Below, one piece after another: positions 1 through 14,356 of a DNA stretch of 64,000 nt (the stretch's first letter is position 1; every line of letters begins with the position of its first letter). Origin of the DNA: Campylorhamphus procurvoides (taxonomy: Eukaryota; Chordata; Aves; Passeriformes; Dendrocolaptidae); contig WBMV01000453.1 in assembly GCA_013396655.1 (NCBI GenBank), positions 1 to 64,000 on the forward strand, read 5' to 3'. A program made the translations under genes and the position numbers. The notes under the pieces were generated by a model. It ran no database searches. It was given only the letters and a program-made list of their open reading frames with translations, and was not told the origin of the DNA.

Positions 1-3000
1 TAATAACTATCAGGGTGATGATTACGAGTTAAGTTTCTATTCAAAACTAGAAGCAAGTACCACAAAAAGCTGTATCCAGGAGAGCATAACAGAAATGTAG
101 ATGACATCAGACATGCAAACTGGAGAAGTGAGACATAAAGACTGAAGTATTAAAAAGTAAAGTAGACTGGCAATTTGTTGTTAAATTCATTTCCAGTAGT
201 GAATACAAACCAATATTAAAAATATGCCTATAAGTGATTGCAGTTCACTGTCACTCACAATTATTTCTTAACACACTGTAAATGAGCCATCTGAGTTAAA
301 AGTAAATACTGAATAAGGCAGAACATTCAGAAGGCAGTAAATACTAATGATGAGTTCTGTGCCACTGTTATGCCCCTAAAATACGGCAGTTTCACTGCTG
401 TATTAAAGCAAGGATAAAATGGTGGTAGAGTAATGGAGTTAGAGAAAGAGACTGAAAAAAGGGGCTCAGGAAGAATACAGCTTGCACTCAAGAAACAAGA
501 ACCTCATACTTCTGAGACGAGCTAGAAATACTAGGTACAGTATTGATGCTGAATCTAAATGGCGTTCCTCAACTTGCTTCTGTTAACTGGAATCATGCTG
601 TACCATCTTATGACTATCTCTAACTTATTTAGTCAGCCTGTAGTTTGTCTTATGAGAAAGATTCCTGCATTGATATGACCAGGAGGTGGAAGCAACAGTT
701 CTTACTTCGAGAGTGGGACCTTTTGATTATCTTCTAATAAAAATGACTCCCAGAGGGACTCCATATCATTGTGCCAGTCAGTATGAGGATAAGTCCAGCA
801 GTGAACACTTTTAGTTATGGGATCCACTGAACACCTGCAGTTAAATTCGGGGGTAAGAAGAAAAGAGGAACATTGTTCCTTTCAGTTCAATTTTCAAATG
901 AGCTGTTGCTAAAGGAGTTTTGAAGACAGAATACTGTAAATACTGTGCAAACTGGCTTCCTGTTCTTTCAAAATACAAACTGAAAGCAGAATTTATAAGT
1001 ACCAAGAATTAGCATTGCAAGACTTGCTCCAGTGTTACTGTTTATCTGGGGATTGATTCTGCAATTTTGAAATTAATAGAACTTCATTACTTGAACTAAA
1101 TTGGAAGTGAATTAAGCTCTTAAAAAGATCCCCACAGAATAAGTATTTTCTTCAGTAAGGTCAGATATCACAACAGTCAAATTGTAAAGTTAACCTCCAC
1201 TGTATTTAAGGGGGAAAAAAAAGTACAAACTTTACAGCATAGAACTTCATCCGAAAGTAAGCATATTTGCAGTTCTCAGCATTATCAGTATTCAAGCAAT
1301 TCAATTCAGGTCATGTATCCATATTAAATAAGTTATTTTAAACTCTAAGAGCAATTTCATTAAAGTGTCACTGTATCATATGAATTCCTAACAATAGTAC
1401 AACTCCTTGGGAATAAGGTATCAGATAAAAATAATAAAATACTAGTTTTGTACATACAAACTGTAACTCCATTAAAGAATGTGATATTGCAATGCTTTGA
1501 CAGATAGAGTCCCAGGAAAACATGAAGGGAAAAAAAACCCAAACACCTAGAATAATTGTTTCATGGTACAGCTACCTGTAGCATTTGAATGGTGCTTACC
1601 TTTAGTCTGTTCTTTGAAAACTACACATCAATGGCATTAAAAACAATATGCTATCTTTTAGTCTGTTGATTTTGATAGGATGATAGAAGGCACCTGTGCA
1701 GATTTCCTCCAGTACAGCTCGCTGGAGAGGTCAGTCATATACAATAGAAAAAAGTTAAATTGCATGCACATGTTGGAGTAGTTAAATAGTGCAGAAAAAC
1801 TTTGAATGTCAATGTGTGCAGTACTGAAGAGAAATAGCATAAGAAACAGGAACCCAGTTTTACTTAGCTTTCCTTAAAATAAGTGACTCAGGTTAACAAT
1901 TTTTAAAATATTTAAAATGAAAGCAGATAATGGATCATTACACATATAAATGAAACATATATACTCAGGTTTGGATCAGAACAACTTGATTCTAGATGGA
2001 AAAATGCTGCCACTTGTTAAATTTTCTCAACCTCTATTCTTTCACATGATGCAGAAGGTATTCATGATCTTGAAGGCTGAACCTTATGTTTTTGTATTGT
2101 ATGAGACTGATTGATGATGCAAAATTGAATTTGTTGCAAAAATTATAAATTAATCATTAATTAATCACCCTTAACATTTTTAGCTCAACATTTCTAGTTA
2201 AACATACTCACATGGAGACCTTGTTAGAAAAACAGAGATGGAAATTAAGAAGTATAAATGAGAATGGTAAAGAAGATATTCATAGTATTAAAAAATTTAG
2301 AGCAACTATATATATAAAAAAAGTTTCCTCTTTTTGAAGTGAGGAATATGTTTTAACTGTTTGACACTGACCATATTGTGTCTTGGTTGCAATGTAAATT
2401 AGTTTCACTTAGTTCAAAATAGCTCTGCCAGAAGATGTTCTATTTTTTTTTTTTTTGGTGTGTTTTGTTTTGTTTATAATAAAAGAGAAGTTCAGAATTT
2501 AAAACTATAAAGATACTTCAAGCAAGGGAAAGATATTAAAAGGCATCTCTTTATGGAGAGTTATTGAGAATTATTTGTGAGAAGAAGCTACAGAGACAAA
2601 TAGCATGATTTGTTTTCAAATGAAAATTTCAAAATAGAGTTCAGATCAGAGGGCAAAGTGTGGTATCCAGTTAGACCATCAGAGTTACTATTTTTGCACC
2701 AGAGGAAACAGTAGTTTATTTGCCTACAAAGTATTTGTTACTCCACTGTTACTTACCATAAATACTAACAATATTTCCCTAAAGGAAAGTATTCTTCCCT
2801 ACCTGGAAAACTGTAACTCCAGTCAATATTAATACAGATATTTCACATGCTCAAGGATCGATGCAAGCTAGCAGGAACCCAAATCAAGTGCTTTGCCTGA
2901 GGGCTTTTATTAGTTAGAAATGTATTGGAAAGTAATATAACTGCAGTCAGAAGCAAAAACAAATTCTCCCCATACGTGTTGCCAGTAATAAGATTGTTAT

Positions 3001-5020
3001 AGTTAACCACTGATTAACACATCTGTGAGGAGTTACCAAGTACTGGGAACATTCCAAGAGATGAAATGTTATTTCTGCTGACTCATGCCCATAGTTAGAC
3101 TAGGAACGTTTTACTAATGTTGCTAGACTGAATCTTATCCTACTTTGAAGTCTCAGAACTGCTCCTTCACAACTTAAAGGTTTTTACTTACTGCACAAAG
3201 TCCATGGCAACACCTTTCTAAAGCTGACTAGTGATATTTTATCAGTATTAAAAAAATCAAATTAAATATGATAACTGAATAAACCCTTTAAACACTTCTG
3301 ATAAACAAACATGAAAATTAAGGGTACCGACATTACTAAAAAGGTGTAGGAACCATCTATGTTAAAAAAAAAAACCTATTGTCATTGTAGTTTGCACTGC
3401 TGCAAATGTCTTTAATGTAACCAGTTGCTTAGAACATCTTTATACTGGAGAAGCAAGTCGGATCAGGGACAGGAAGAGCATTCCAGAAGAATTTTCAACA
3501 TAGATTCCTAGCTCTAAAGAAAGATGCTTCCTTTAGGAGAAAATGGAGAAAATCCTGGGAAAGGGAGAATTCTGAATACAGCATTCATCACTGACTGTCC
3601 AAGGAGTCTGAGAAATTTTGCAGAAGTACTAATCCCGTAAATTAAATTTTATATCTTGCATAAGATATAAGGATAGAGGCATATTATTCCATACAAGTAT
3701 AAGTCTGAGGAGGAGGAGTATGTAGAGTGAAGAACATGGAAATTATGAAAATATGATGCATTCAAATAACAAACAAGGTATCATCTGTGGTTCTGACTAG
3801 TGTAATTTGTGAATCAAAGCCCGAAACAATGTGATATTTCTAAAATGAATGAATATAATCATGAATATAATGATTAACTAGTGGGGAAGTAGTCTGGTTG
3901 AAATAAGATAGGGTACTGTGCTTCTGTGTGGGTGGGAAACAAAGGTCTACATTGCCACATCACATTCCCAAATTGTTATTCTCAGCTGGAATAGACTGAT
4001 ACTGTTTGACCTCCTGGCAATAGTGTCTAGTCACTCTGCCAGTAACCTTGTTGTTTTGTCACAACTATTCAGTCTTCTGTCTGGCAGGTGAACTAGTTTT
4101 GTAACAGAAATCAGCGTTCAGCATCATGTTGCTTTTGTCAAAATTTTTCAGGGCATTTGGGTTACATCCTTTATTCAAATGTAAGAATATGCAGATAACA
4201 CAGCTAGGGAGTGACAGCCTTTTTTTAGCCCCTGAACTATTGATTTGAATTAAGGATCTGGGAGTGATTTATGTTAACTGAATATTAAGGACGATAAAGA
4301 AAAAAAAATCCCAGGAGTGTTCACAGTGAGTTTATTTCTTATTATGATGAACTTGCTTTTCAGCTCACCCACACAGAGCTTCATAATCTTTAAATTTAAA
4401 GTTGCTACATTTCTACTGGTAGGGGAATGTGGGGAGGGATGTGGGGGGTAGAATGTGAAGTATGTTGACAGCAAAAATGTGTTTATTTTGGCTCTACAAA
4501 TTCTCTGATGTTCTGAAGCTGAGGACACGTAGGAGAGCTTCACTGAGCTAGCACAAAGGAACAAACAACTGATCTGTTCAAGTGCTGGCATAGAGATCTG
4601 TTGGCAAATACTGGTGGAATGCTATTCTTCCCTCTGGTGCTAATTTCTTCAGAGGTACTTGACTGGGCCTCTGTTTAGAAGTTAAGTTTTAATTAGTTCA
4701 AACTTGTTTGGCATTACGAATGCCTCTTGAGAACTGTTTTCTTGAATGTATCTATTTATTAAGAATTTTGCAACTGTTTGTTGTGGGGAAAGTATTTGTT
4801 TATCTAGTACATCATGAATATAAATACAGAACAATTCTGAAGAAATCTGAGGAAAAAAAGAAGTTTGGGGTGGGGTTTTTTATGTTACAAAAAAGAGGTA
4901 AGTGGAAAAAAAGAAAATTTAGAAGTCTCCAAATATAACTGTGGAGGCCAAGATAGAATTCTTCCGGTGTTCTGTTGCTAAACACTGTGTCTGTACATTG
5001 GAAGGGTTAGCAATAAAAAC
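1..5020. other. Gene-free AT-rich unique sequence
   Basis: No coding gene, exon, RNA gene or recognisable transposable element is visible. Reading frames are short and their translations are low in complexity or rich in stop-adjacent AT codons. The only local structure is a poly-T run at 2443-2456 followed by GTTTT units. The stretch is presumably intergenic or intronic; nothing in it decides which. Confidence 0.6.
2443..2479. repeat. Poly-T run with GTTTT units
   Basis: A T14 run at 2443-2456 is followed by GGTGTG and then TTTTGTTTTGTTT. It is a simple low-complexity repeat. It could be the remnant of a poly-A tail from a minus-strand retrocopy, but no copied sequence is recognisable beside it. 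Confidence 0.7.
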
Positions 5021-5094
5021 CATAGAATCATAGAATGGTTTGGTTTGAAAGGGGCCTTAAAGGTCACGTAGTTCCAAACCTCCTGCCATGGGCA
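5021..5094 (-). mobile_element. CR1 LINE, 3' terminal fragment
   Basis: The + strand opens with CATAGAATCATAGAATGG, the reverse complement of the octamer-type terminal repeat that ends bird CR1 elements. It continues through the conserved CR1 3' untranslated region (GGGGCCTTAAAGGTCAC, then AGTTCCAAACC and CCTGCCATGGGCA). The element therefore lies in minus orientation with its 3' end at 5021. Similarity stops at about 5094, so it is strongly 5'-truncated, as most CR1 copies are. Its terminal sequence differs from the two longer CR1 copies in this window (38970 and 63144), which points to another subfamily. Confidence 0.88.
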
Positions 5095-6687
5095 ATGAAA
5101 AAAAAATCCAAAGTTCAAATCTGATATCCAGGCATAGCATCCAGATTTGTGGCCCTTGAAGGGACATTGGGTCCACAGGGCAGAGTCGCTATTTCCTTTC
5201 TGAAGGATATTGTAAAACTGGAGCTTACTGGTTGTGGTTCATCTCATGTTTTCTCCAGGCTTCTGAGGCTTAACAGCATGAATTAAATTTCACACCAGAC
5301 AGCCCAAGATGTCAACATACTGTTTGGATTTAAATATCAAGTTCTGTTTTTAGGAACAGCTAAATACAGGAGGGTACTAGCACTTCTGTATCTGCACCAG
5401 GGAAATGATTTCCACAAAGTGAAAACACAGCAACTTTGTACACGCTCTCTGAGAAGAAAATTATTCTGACTATTTGACTCTGCAAATACTACATGATCTG
5501 GTTAAAAAGAAGGGGGAAAAAAGATGAATAAAAGTTTTATTTTGCAGCATTCATACTTCCCAAATACAAGTAGTATTGTAGAGTCGCACTTCTGTAAAAA
5601 GATGAAAGACCCCCCCAAACTTATACCTGGTGGAAATATGGAACCGAGCACTCATAAATGCAAAATAAAGTTTTAGAATTTTAAAACTTAAAGTTTTAAG
5701 TTAGATACTTAAGGAAAAGGTTTGCATGAATATATATTTTCTCTCCCTTCAAATGTTTTTACATAACACTGATCCTTGTTTCTAAATTTCCAGTTGTTTA
5801 TTTCTATGTTCAAATTTACTGGAGGAGGTCATGCACATAATCACTGAAATACCAGGAGTGATGGAAAGTTCAGTGCCTTTTGAAGTGTTCTAAGTGATGA
5901 TTCTCCTACATGAGAAAGGGGTGGCTGACTTAAGAGTTAGGTTCAGAACAAATTTTAATTCTTACAAAACATGATCAGGACTAGCGCCAGTGTTTGTTTG
6001 TTGGATTTTTGTTTGTTTCTGGGTTTGCTTTTTTTTTGTTTGGTTCTTTGTTTGATTGGTTTTTGTTTCTTTTTTATTTTTTTCTTTTTTTCTCTTTTAT
6101 TTAAGAGTGATACTTGCCTGACTATTCATTAAATTTGGAAGATATTCCTTTTCCTGTGAGGACCTTTTTTTCCCCATTTTTCTTCTGTAGAGAGTAATTC
6201 CTACGTAATTCCTTCTTCATATATCTTTTATTTGCTTGCTTATTTCATTGTATGTTCAGGAAGCCTCTTTCTACAAATTCCCATCTCAAGCATTCAAATG
6301 TTCTTGCACTTTCCCTCACAGACCTTGGCCACTCAACTCAGGATTACAATTCCCTTTAATTGGTAGAGCATGGAAAGTGTAAATGCTAAAAAAATGGCTA
6401 TTGTGACCCTGAGGGAATAACTGAAACTCTCTCTGAGTAAGGAAGCATATTCCACTCTTCTGACATTCAGCCATTCTTTCTAAACTTGGATCTCCAAGGT
6501 AAATACACAGCAAAGTATCACATCCCTGAACAGAATTCTGAATTGTGCAACTGCTGCTTTCCAGAATCAAAATCTTTGGCCAAAGTCTTGAGTGTGTCAT
6601 ACTGTGAAGAATCCAAACTTGAATTTAGGACAGTTTCCCCTCATTACAACAGGACAGCAATTTCCTTGTTTCAGAGATCTTTTTGCC
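5095..6687. other. Unique sequence between CR1 tail and LTR
   Basis: No gene is supported. Frames of 68-94 codons around 6316-6798 have no recognisable domain, and some run into the adjoining LTR. Two local structures occur: a short odd palindrome at 5681-5699 (TTAAAACTT, A, AAGTTTTAA) and a T-rich stretch at 5991-6102. Confidence 0.55.
5991..6102. repeat. T-rich (GTTT)n low-complexity tract
   Basis: About 110 bp of almost pure T with scattered G and C, beginning with GTTTGTTTG units and grading into TTTTCTTTTTTTCTC. The complementary strand would read as a degenerate (AAAC)n/poly-A tract. No adjoining retrocopy is recognisable. Confidence 0.75.
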
Positions 6688-7225
6688 AGTAGTGGATTGA
6701 CCTTGGCTGGAAGTCAGGTGTCCACTGAGCTGCTCTATCATTCCCCTTTCCAGCCAGACAGTAGGAAGAGAGCAAGACACAGAACAACTTGTAGGTAGAG
6801 ATAAGGCAGTTTATTAAAACAAAAGTGAAAGTTTGTGCACAAAAGCAAAATCGAAAATAGCAAGGTTTGTTCTCTATTTCTGATTAGAGAGCTATGTCTG
6901 GCCCCTTCCGCAGAGTGGGGTTTCAGCGCACTTAGAGGTTGCTCCAGAAGGGAAACATTGTAAATAACAAATGTTCCCCCTTCCTCCTCCTTCTCTCACC
7001 TTTCATATCTGAGCTGATGTGAAATGGTATGGAATATCCCTTTGGTTAGTTTGGGTCAGTTGACCTGGTTGTCCCAGGATCTTTCCTTCAGTGTGGGGAG
7101 ACAGTGCTGATACTGTGCCAGCTCTGCTCATCAGTAGCCAAAACCTTTCCAGTTACCAATGCAAAGCACAGCATCCTGAGAGCTGTTACGGGGAAATGAA
7201 CTCCATCTCAACCAGATCCAATGCA
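6688..7225 (-). mobile_element. ERVL-type LTR (solo or partial)
   Basis: The + strand begins with GTGGATTGACCTTGGCTGGA and passes through a CACTGAGCTGCTCTATCATT-type segment. Both are characteristic of one end of a widespread bird ERVL LTR read in reverse. The middle holds GGTATGGAATATCCCTTTGG, a segment shared with the LTR at 17780. The right end, near CCAGATCCAATGCA, fits the reversed LTR start. On the minus strand the TTTATT at 6811-6816 reads as an AATAAA polyadenylation signal. No internal retroviral sequence is seen on either side, so this is a solo or trimmed LTR. Boundaries are approximate because no clean target-site duplication was found. Confidence 0.72.
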
Positions 7226-8063
7226 CCAGCTCTCCACATAAGAGCTCCTACTGAAGTAAAAAACTATTCCTCATCCAAGGGGATTTCTAGTGTAAAGATT
7301 CAAAAAGTGAAAAATACACTGAAACGAACAATGTATCTGAGCTTTTATATTTAGAGCCAGGTCCAGACACTGGCATGTAAAAATTATGCTTCATTTGGTT
7401 GTGGCATCAAAACCCTGCTGGGAAATATAGGCTGTATGGAAATCATATTTACATATGTATTATTACATCTATATCTTAATTTTCATTATCCAAAATGGAA
7501 GGAATAGAGTACACATATTAATAAGTAGCAAATTTCTGCGTGATATGGCAACCATCTGTATAGGGGAGGGATTTTGGGCTTTTTTAATGGGGTTTAATAA
7601 CCAACAGAGTCACGTACACCTCCGTTGCTAAGTCTATGTATTTAAGAGATGTTTGAGGCCAACAGCAGCTGCTGCAGTGATGGCAAAATACACCCATATA
7701 TATACACACACATATATAAAATTCTGAAAGCCACAATTGCTTCATTAACGTTATTGAAGGCATAAAATAGGTTTTAATTGTATGGCTGATTTCCCACAGC
7801 AATTTAATGGGGAAAGTATTTGGCAGAAATCAAAAGCTGTAAAATTCACGTTGTTTGTTCATGAAGTTAACAGTGAGCTAAATCCTTCAGCTATTACTCA
7901 GGCAAAAAATCCCATTGAAGTGCATTGAAGTGAACTTCAGTTTCCCCTGAGGACTAAGGTTTGCAGCATTTTTCTCAAAACAAATAGCAATGTCAGACCT
8001 TAGGGAAGCTGTCATGATCAGAGAGCCCTAAGGCAAGGACACAGTTACTCTAAATTTGAAACA

Positions 8064-8114
8064 TTTTTCTTATTTTTTTTCTTCCCTCCCCCCCCCCCCC
8101 CTTTTTTTTTTCCC
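8064..8114. repeat. Polypyrimidine tract with C14 and T10 runs
   Basis: A 51-bp stretch that is all pyrimidine except for one A at 8072. It contains an uninterrupted C14 (8088-8101) directly followed by T10. A similar T-run plus C15 tract occurs at 22958-22991. Pure C runs of this length are uncommon and prone to sequencing error. Confidence 0.9.
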
Positions 8115-11100
8115 TGTCATTCTTTCCAGTGTGACAGATGCAGCAATTTAGGGAAACAGCTCGAGATTGCATGGACATTTATTTTGATTAACAATACAGA
8201 AACAGTCAGTTGATTTCCGTAGGTGCTTCATTTCTAAATGTTTTCTGTTGGAAATATCAAACATCTGTCTGGAGTGAATAACTAAATAGCTGATAGCATG
8301 GTATCTGTTCCTATTTTAGGCTTCCAAAGCCAGAGGCACTTGAACACCCATGTAGGATCCTAGGTGCTCATGGAGTCTTGGAAGCTGGAAAGACCTAAGC
8401 CATATAAGATCAATTGCTCCTGGCACTTAAAAGGCTAGTAAAAACAGGTTATAATGTTTACATGACTTTTTATGGGTCAGAGTTTATTATAGCTCCTTTC
8501 TGTGGCCTACAGCAGTGGAGCATTTTACAGGGTTTTTGCAGTGCTTGACAGATATGTTTCAGTGAGTTTGCCAAAGCAGGCTATTACAACTGAGCCCCTA
8601 ACATTTACAGATTTCCAAAATTCTCTTTGCAGTGAAAGATACTTGGAAATTGAACAATATGAAGCCAAATTGGATTGGATCTGATTCATGACAATAAATA
8701 AACCCTGTGACTACTAATCATAAGAATGTTTATATATGTCAAAAGACATTATATGTTGGACTCAAAATGTTGGATTGAAGTTCATTGTGAGGACTGCAAA
8801 GTTAAGATATCAAATATTAGGGAATGCCAAAATCAAACTTGCTTCCTTAACCCCTTTCCTTCCCTTAAAAAAAAAAAAAATTGAAATCTTCCACCCTGCT
8901 TGGCACAGGACGGTCTCTCACTTCCATGAATGTTCTCCAGCAGATTATACTCTTTTCTTAGTTCAGTTATTAATACATGTCTCATCTGTTGTACATTGCT
9001 TCAGCTATTCAAGACTGATTTATTGACTACCTCACAGAGCCTTCCATAGTACTTGTAGGTATAACATCTGAACATATTTCAGTGGCCCACAAATGATCAT
9101 GGTGGAGGCAAATATTAATGAATAAAGAGTGGTGCAAGGCAAAGAGAGAGAGAGAAAAAAAGTACTGTTATGGGGGTAACACATTTAATCTTTAAAGAAC
9201 AAGAATTTGGAATAGTTATTTTACTAGTGCCATGGTAGCACTTAGCAGCAGTTAAATAATGAACCCTCTGTAGTCTGAGGTCCTTGTTTTACCTTCTGAC
9301 AGGAACCTGGGAGAAATCAGTGAGAAAGAGGTAAGGAAAGAAATTGTTTTAAGAGGAAGTAGTATTTCTTTGACAGTTTTCATTTTTGCTAAACAAGTAT
9401 TACACCTTTTTACTTAAATATGTGTTAGATGCATGTCTACCAGTAGGTAGAGTGCTGGTGAGACTTGGAAACAAAATTCAAAGCAATAAGCCTGGCATAT
9501 ATGTGCAGTTCATACTTCAGTCTGGTTATAAACAGCTTAATGTTACTTGGACAGTGGAAAAGTAGAGGATGACTTTTTCCTGTGTGATAACTCAGTAACA
9601 GATGGGACCTTAACAGTTACGATGGGACAAAAGTAATTGCATTTTGTAACAATACTTATATATTTATTTGCAAAACTTCAGTAGTTTGGCACCTTTTTTC
9701 AGCAACTTTCAAATAAAAATGAGTACCATAATTTGAAAGTAATGTTGACAAAAGAATCACCAGACAGAATAAACTTACATCCTACTTAACCCCAAAAGTT
9801 TTATCCTAAAATATGTTGCTTCTCCACCATCAGTTTTAACTTCTTCGCAACATTTCTAGTGTTGTTATGGAAGTTCTGATAACACACATTTTGTAGCCAG
9901 AAAACCGACTTTCATTAAAAACAAACTGCCACACCATACCATACAGTAGCATTTTATTGAGTTTGAAGTATCTGGCTTGTTAACTCTATTTAAGCAGCTG
10001 CTATCTCACTTCAGTCTGATCACAGGACTGTTTGAAATGAAAATAAAACCTGCTTTGTTTACAGACTTCTTTTAACTACTATGGATCAAGAATTGTTTGT
10101 TCTTTCTGACAGCTTTTATAGGCTTTTGTTACATTTTATTCTCGCAGTGATAGATGTTAGTAATTTTCTACTGGGTTTTCTAAATCTTTTTTCTACCAGC
10201 CACACCACAGGGAGCTTATCAGAAAAGACTGATCTTTCCTAATCTACTACCCCATATCATGTGCCCTTTGGAGCAGGTATGCTTTCATATTACAGTGTTC
10301 AATATCATATACTATTTAATGGACAGGTTCTTTTTACTTTTTTCTTTTTTTTTCTTTTGTTTCCATTTTTTTCTTTTCTTTTTAATTTCAAAGTAAAATA
10401 AATCTCCTTTATATGTGTTCAAACAGTTACATTTTCTGTTTACTGGTGATGCCAATAAAAGTGATATCACCTCAAAGACTGATTTTAACTGGCCAAAGAA
10501 TCTTTCTTGGCTTCTATGACATTTTCTCAGATATGATGTCATCTTTTAACATTTCTGGGTTGAATAAAAAAATATGAACCATAATGACACCATGGTGAAC
10601 ATTAATTAGATTTTATTTCTTAATTTTAAAAAGGTTTTTTTATTATTGTTGAGAGACATTTCATATCAAATTTATACTGAAATAACTACCCATGAGAACA
10701 TATCAGTATTTTATTTTTATTTCAAAATACTGTGTTTTTTTCTGTTTTATATAAAGGATAGAAATAACCTAACCAGTACTGTTAGGTGAAACTTCATAAC
10801 TGCTTAATCAACTAGTGAGTTTTTTATGGTAAAAATTACAGTTCCTTAAAGGTGTGCAAAAAACTGTCTATTCTCCCTGTTTCAAGACAAATTTAATGAG
10901 AGCTTTAATAAGTTTTGTGATGAATCAATAAAATAGGGAATAAGTACATTTGAATAATAAATATCTTTACAGAATCTGTACTTTTTATTGACTTATGATT
11001 ATTATTTACTGTAAATAATAATAGAAATATGCATATTTAAATATCTCATAATTTTAAGACTTTAAGCCTTAAAGTACATGCAAATCTCTAATTTTTGTAT

Positions 11101-12444
11101 GAACATAAAGTGCATTTTCTTCTAACAAACACAATATTGAATCAGATATAGATATACAATAAAAACAATGGAATGCATGTCAGAATCTGAGTTGAAGGAG
11201 TTGGTTGTTAATAGTTTACTCTGAGAATACTACATAGGGACTCTCCAGAGCTAGAGAGACATATTTGCAATGAATGCACAGCATTTAGTATGTTGTGGGA
11301 ACTACCACTACATAATATGTTAATAGAAGAAAATTGCCTACTAATTATCTTTGTAGTTATTATATAGTAATTAGTAAGACTTCAACTGTATCTGTAGACA
11401 TAGGGATGTACCAAGGGTTCACAGAGCCCCAATATTTTTGGAAGAAAAAAATAATGAGGCTTTTTTTCCACATCTTGTGTATTTCTGAAGAAATTTCAGC
11501 ATGGTCTTATGCAATAAGTTGATCTGCATGTTGCTATACTACACTGAATAATGGAAAAGAACTCAAAATAAAGGAAAAAGCTTTTCTGTCCCTGTGACAA
11601 CTTTTTGGGTTTGTCTCCTTGTTTTGATAATTTATCTATATGCAGCTACAGCCTGGGATGAACAATCTTCCTGCTTTTAGAATAAACTGACCCAAGTTCA
11701 GCACTAGAATTTTAACACTAGGGGTTGCCTGTTGCAACTCATTCAGTCTGCAGAAACTAGTCAATTTCATATCTCACATTTTAAATAGATAATATTTTTA
11801 CTGGGGGGCAAAATATTGTGAACCTGTGCAGTGGGACCAGAGAGAAGCTCTAGACACTGTATTTTTGTGAGGTCTTTGAAAGTCTTCATAAGTGGAGCTG
11901 GGTCTGTAAAAGAGAACAGAGATGAATGACTGTCTTTGAACATATTCCTTGATTCTTAGTGTTAAACTGCATTTTTTAAGGTACTTACTCAGCTGCTACC
12001 CAACTATAAGGTATCAAAGTTGTAGCAGTAGTGTTCATTCGGTACCTTAACACCAGTTTAGTTCATGTTTAGTTCCACTAACATGAGTTAGACTGCTGAC
12101 TGTACTCAGTCAAGAAATATCCTTTGGGCTTTGTCATTAGGTATTTGAATGGTACCACAAATCTGGGGCATTTTGTGGTCTTGGCATTCTTGGAGGACAC
12201 CTGACTACCTGAAGCTCACTCAATAGCACAATATTTAGATAATCCAGGACCTCACATTCCTTGGTTGTATTGCAAAAGTATTGATGGGAACCTCTCTTCT
12301 CTTGAAGTGTTTTACTCTCATGGCACTCCTGACTGACTGACTGTCTGTGGTGAAGACAGAATAACATTTCTATAGGATTTACAGAAGGAAAAAGTGTAAT
12401 GTTATTCCTTTAACAGTGTTTCTGGTAATTCTTCATATAAATAC

Positions 12445-12482
<38 letters not shown>

Positions 12483-12483
12483 A
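12445..12483. repeat. (AT)13 microsatellite with (GTAT) tail
   Basis: Thirteen uninterrupted AT units at 12445-12470 are followed by GTATGTATGTATA. It is a compound microsatellite, probably variable in length between individuals. Confidence 0.95.
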
Positions 12484-14311
12484 CACAACATATTCCCTAA
12501 GTAAATAATAAAACCCGATTCTGTCAAAAAAGGGTGAGGTTACCACCTAACGGATTTTCCTAGGCAGAAATACCTTGCAGGTTGTTTGTGTAAGAGAAGC
12601 ATTATTTATTATCTGTTTTTTTTTCCCTACTCTCCTTTAAACTGAAATACACAACCTGGTTCAGTTTGGTTTTCAATACAGGGTTTCCTAACCTATGAAG
12701 TCATCTATTCAACTGATGTTTCAGACAAACAAACAAACAAAAAGGGGTTAGGGGCTATGGTTTAGGACAAAAAAAACCCAAATCCTTTTTACTCTTCAGT
12801 GCAGTCTTCATCTCACCTTTATGTAATTCAGAGTCCGCCTTGATTTTAGAACAGAGGGCAGTAGGATTCTTCCTTCAGAGAAAGACTAAACTATAATCAT
12901 CATATTGGACATAAGGATTGATTCTAGGATTAGCAACATTAGAGGACATTTTTCCTGAAAAACTTTAGGCACAAACAGTGCATTCCAGTAACATGAATGT
13001 ATTTCTAGATGACACTGATAATTTAAATTTCAAGTCTACTTAGTTTGGTGAATTTAAGGAGGGTCATTATACCAGCTGACATACTGGATGTGGTTGGCTT
13101 CAATTAAGGGATAATATTCAAGGTTAAAGATTCTACATGCAGTAATAAATGGATTTTTTCAATAATTAAATAACACAGTGAAACCAGATATATATCAACA
13201 GCAAAACTATTTAGAGAAAACAATATAAGGTGCATTTAAAAGAGAATAATGGTTCAGGGGAGAGGAAAAAGTGGACTTGGAGTGACAGGCTATACAAATT
13301 AAAAAAAACAACAAACAAACAGTAATCTCTGATAAAAATGCAGTGGATTGTCCCCACACCTAGTGGAAGTAGTTTGTCAGCTCTATATTAAAGAACAGCA
13401 CAGTATTAGACTTTTCATGAACATCTTAATTTGGTGATTCATAAGTCCCAGAAACTTCAGTCTTGTGTGCACTTTTTGATTTAAATTTCCAGTCTATGAA
13501 AACTACCTTTGATGTCTGAAAACCTGAAATGAAATTCCTAAGTGTGATTTTTTTTTAACTTAGAATTTTAAATGTCTTCAGCTCCAAACACTGACATTGA
13601 ATTCTTTGTGTAGGATTTCATTACTCTTCTTTATACTTTCAAGCATGTCCTAAAGTTCCAAACCATCATTAATATATTTTGTTGCAAGTGTCATTACAGA
13701 AAATAATGGACCTTGTTAAGGGCAACACATCACATATCACCCCTTTTTATCCAAGTGAGAAGGCACATGTTACTGCTTTTAACCCTGTCTGATAGACTGA
13801 GGAAAGACTCCAAGAAAACCGCTTTTTTTCAAGTCATGAAAAGAAAGAATAACACGCTATTAATGAGACTTTATTGATGGTCAGGATGCTCAGCAAGAGT
13901 ATCTATTTTTTCAAAGAGGAAAGTTTGTCAAAGTAAACACAAGAGAAGAATGATTTTTTTTCAGAATTTCTACAGGAAGGAAAGTGCAAAATTAGTTTCC
14001 TAATTTTATTTCTGTAAATCCTCCTCCTCTAACACTAACACTCCTCTAATTGAATTAGCAACAGCATCACTGAAATACTGATGGGTTTGTGGAAAGAAGC
14101 TGCTAAGGAAGAATTCTTTTTTGGTAGCAATTTCTATTCTTATATTGTTTATAGGTTTCTCTTGTTTCTCATTAGCTGAATATTTGTCATTTCTATCACT
14201 GCCAGCCTCACCAGACATAAGTTCTTTTTAAGAATTGGTCAAAAAACCATGTCCTCCTGCTAGCTAGGATACTTATTGAAGAAATTAGAAGTGCTATTTT
14301 CTCAGGGAGGG

Positions 14312-14356
14312 AAAACCAAACCAAACTAAGCAAAACCAAATCAAACTAAATCAAAC
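14312..14356. repeat. Degenerate (CAAAC/CAAAT) repeat
   Basis: A run of imperfect CCAAA, CAAAC and CAAAT units covers about 45 bp. It is a short decayed pentanucleotide-type repeat, with no coding potential. Confidence 0.75.
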
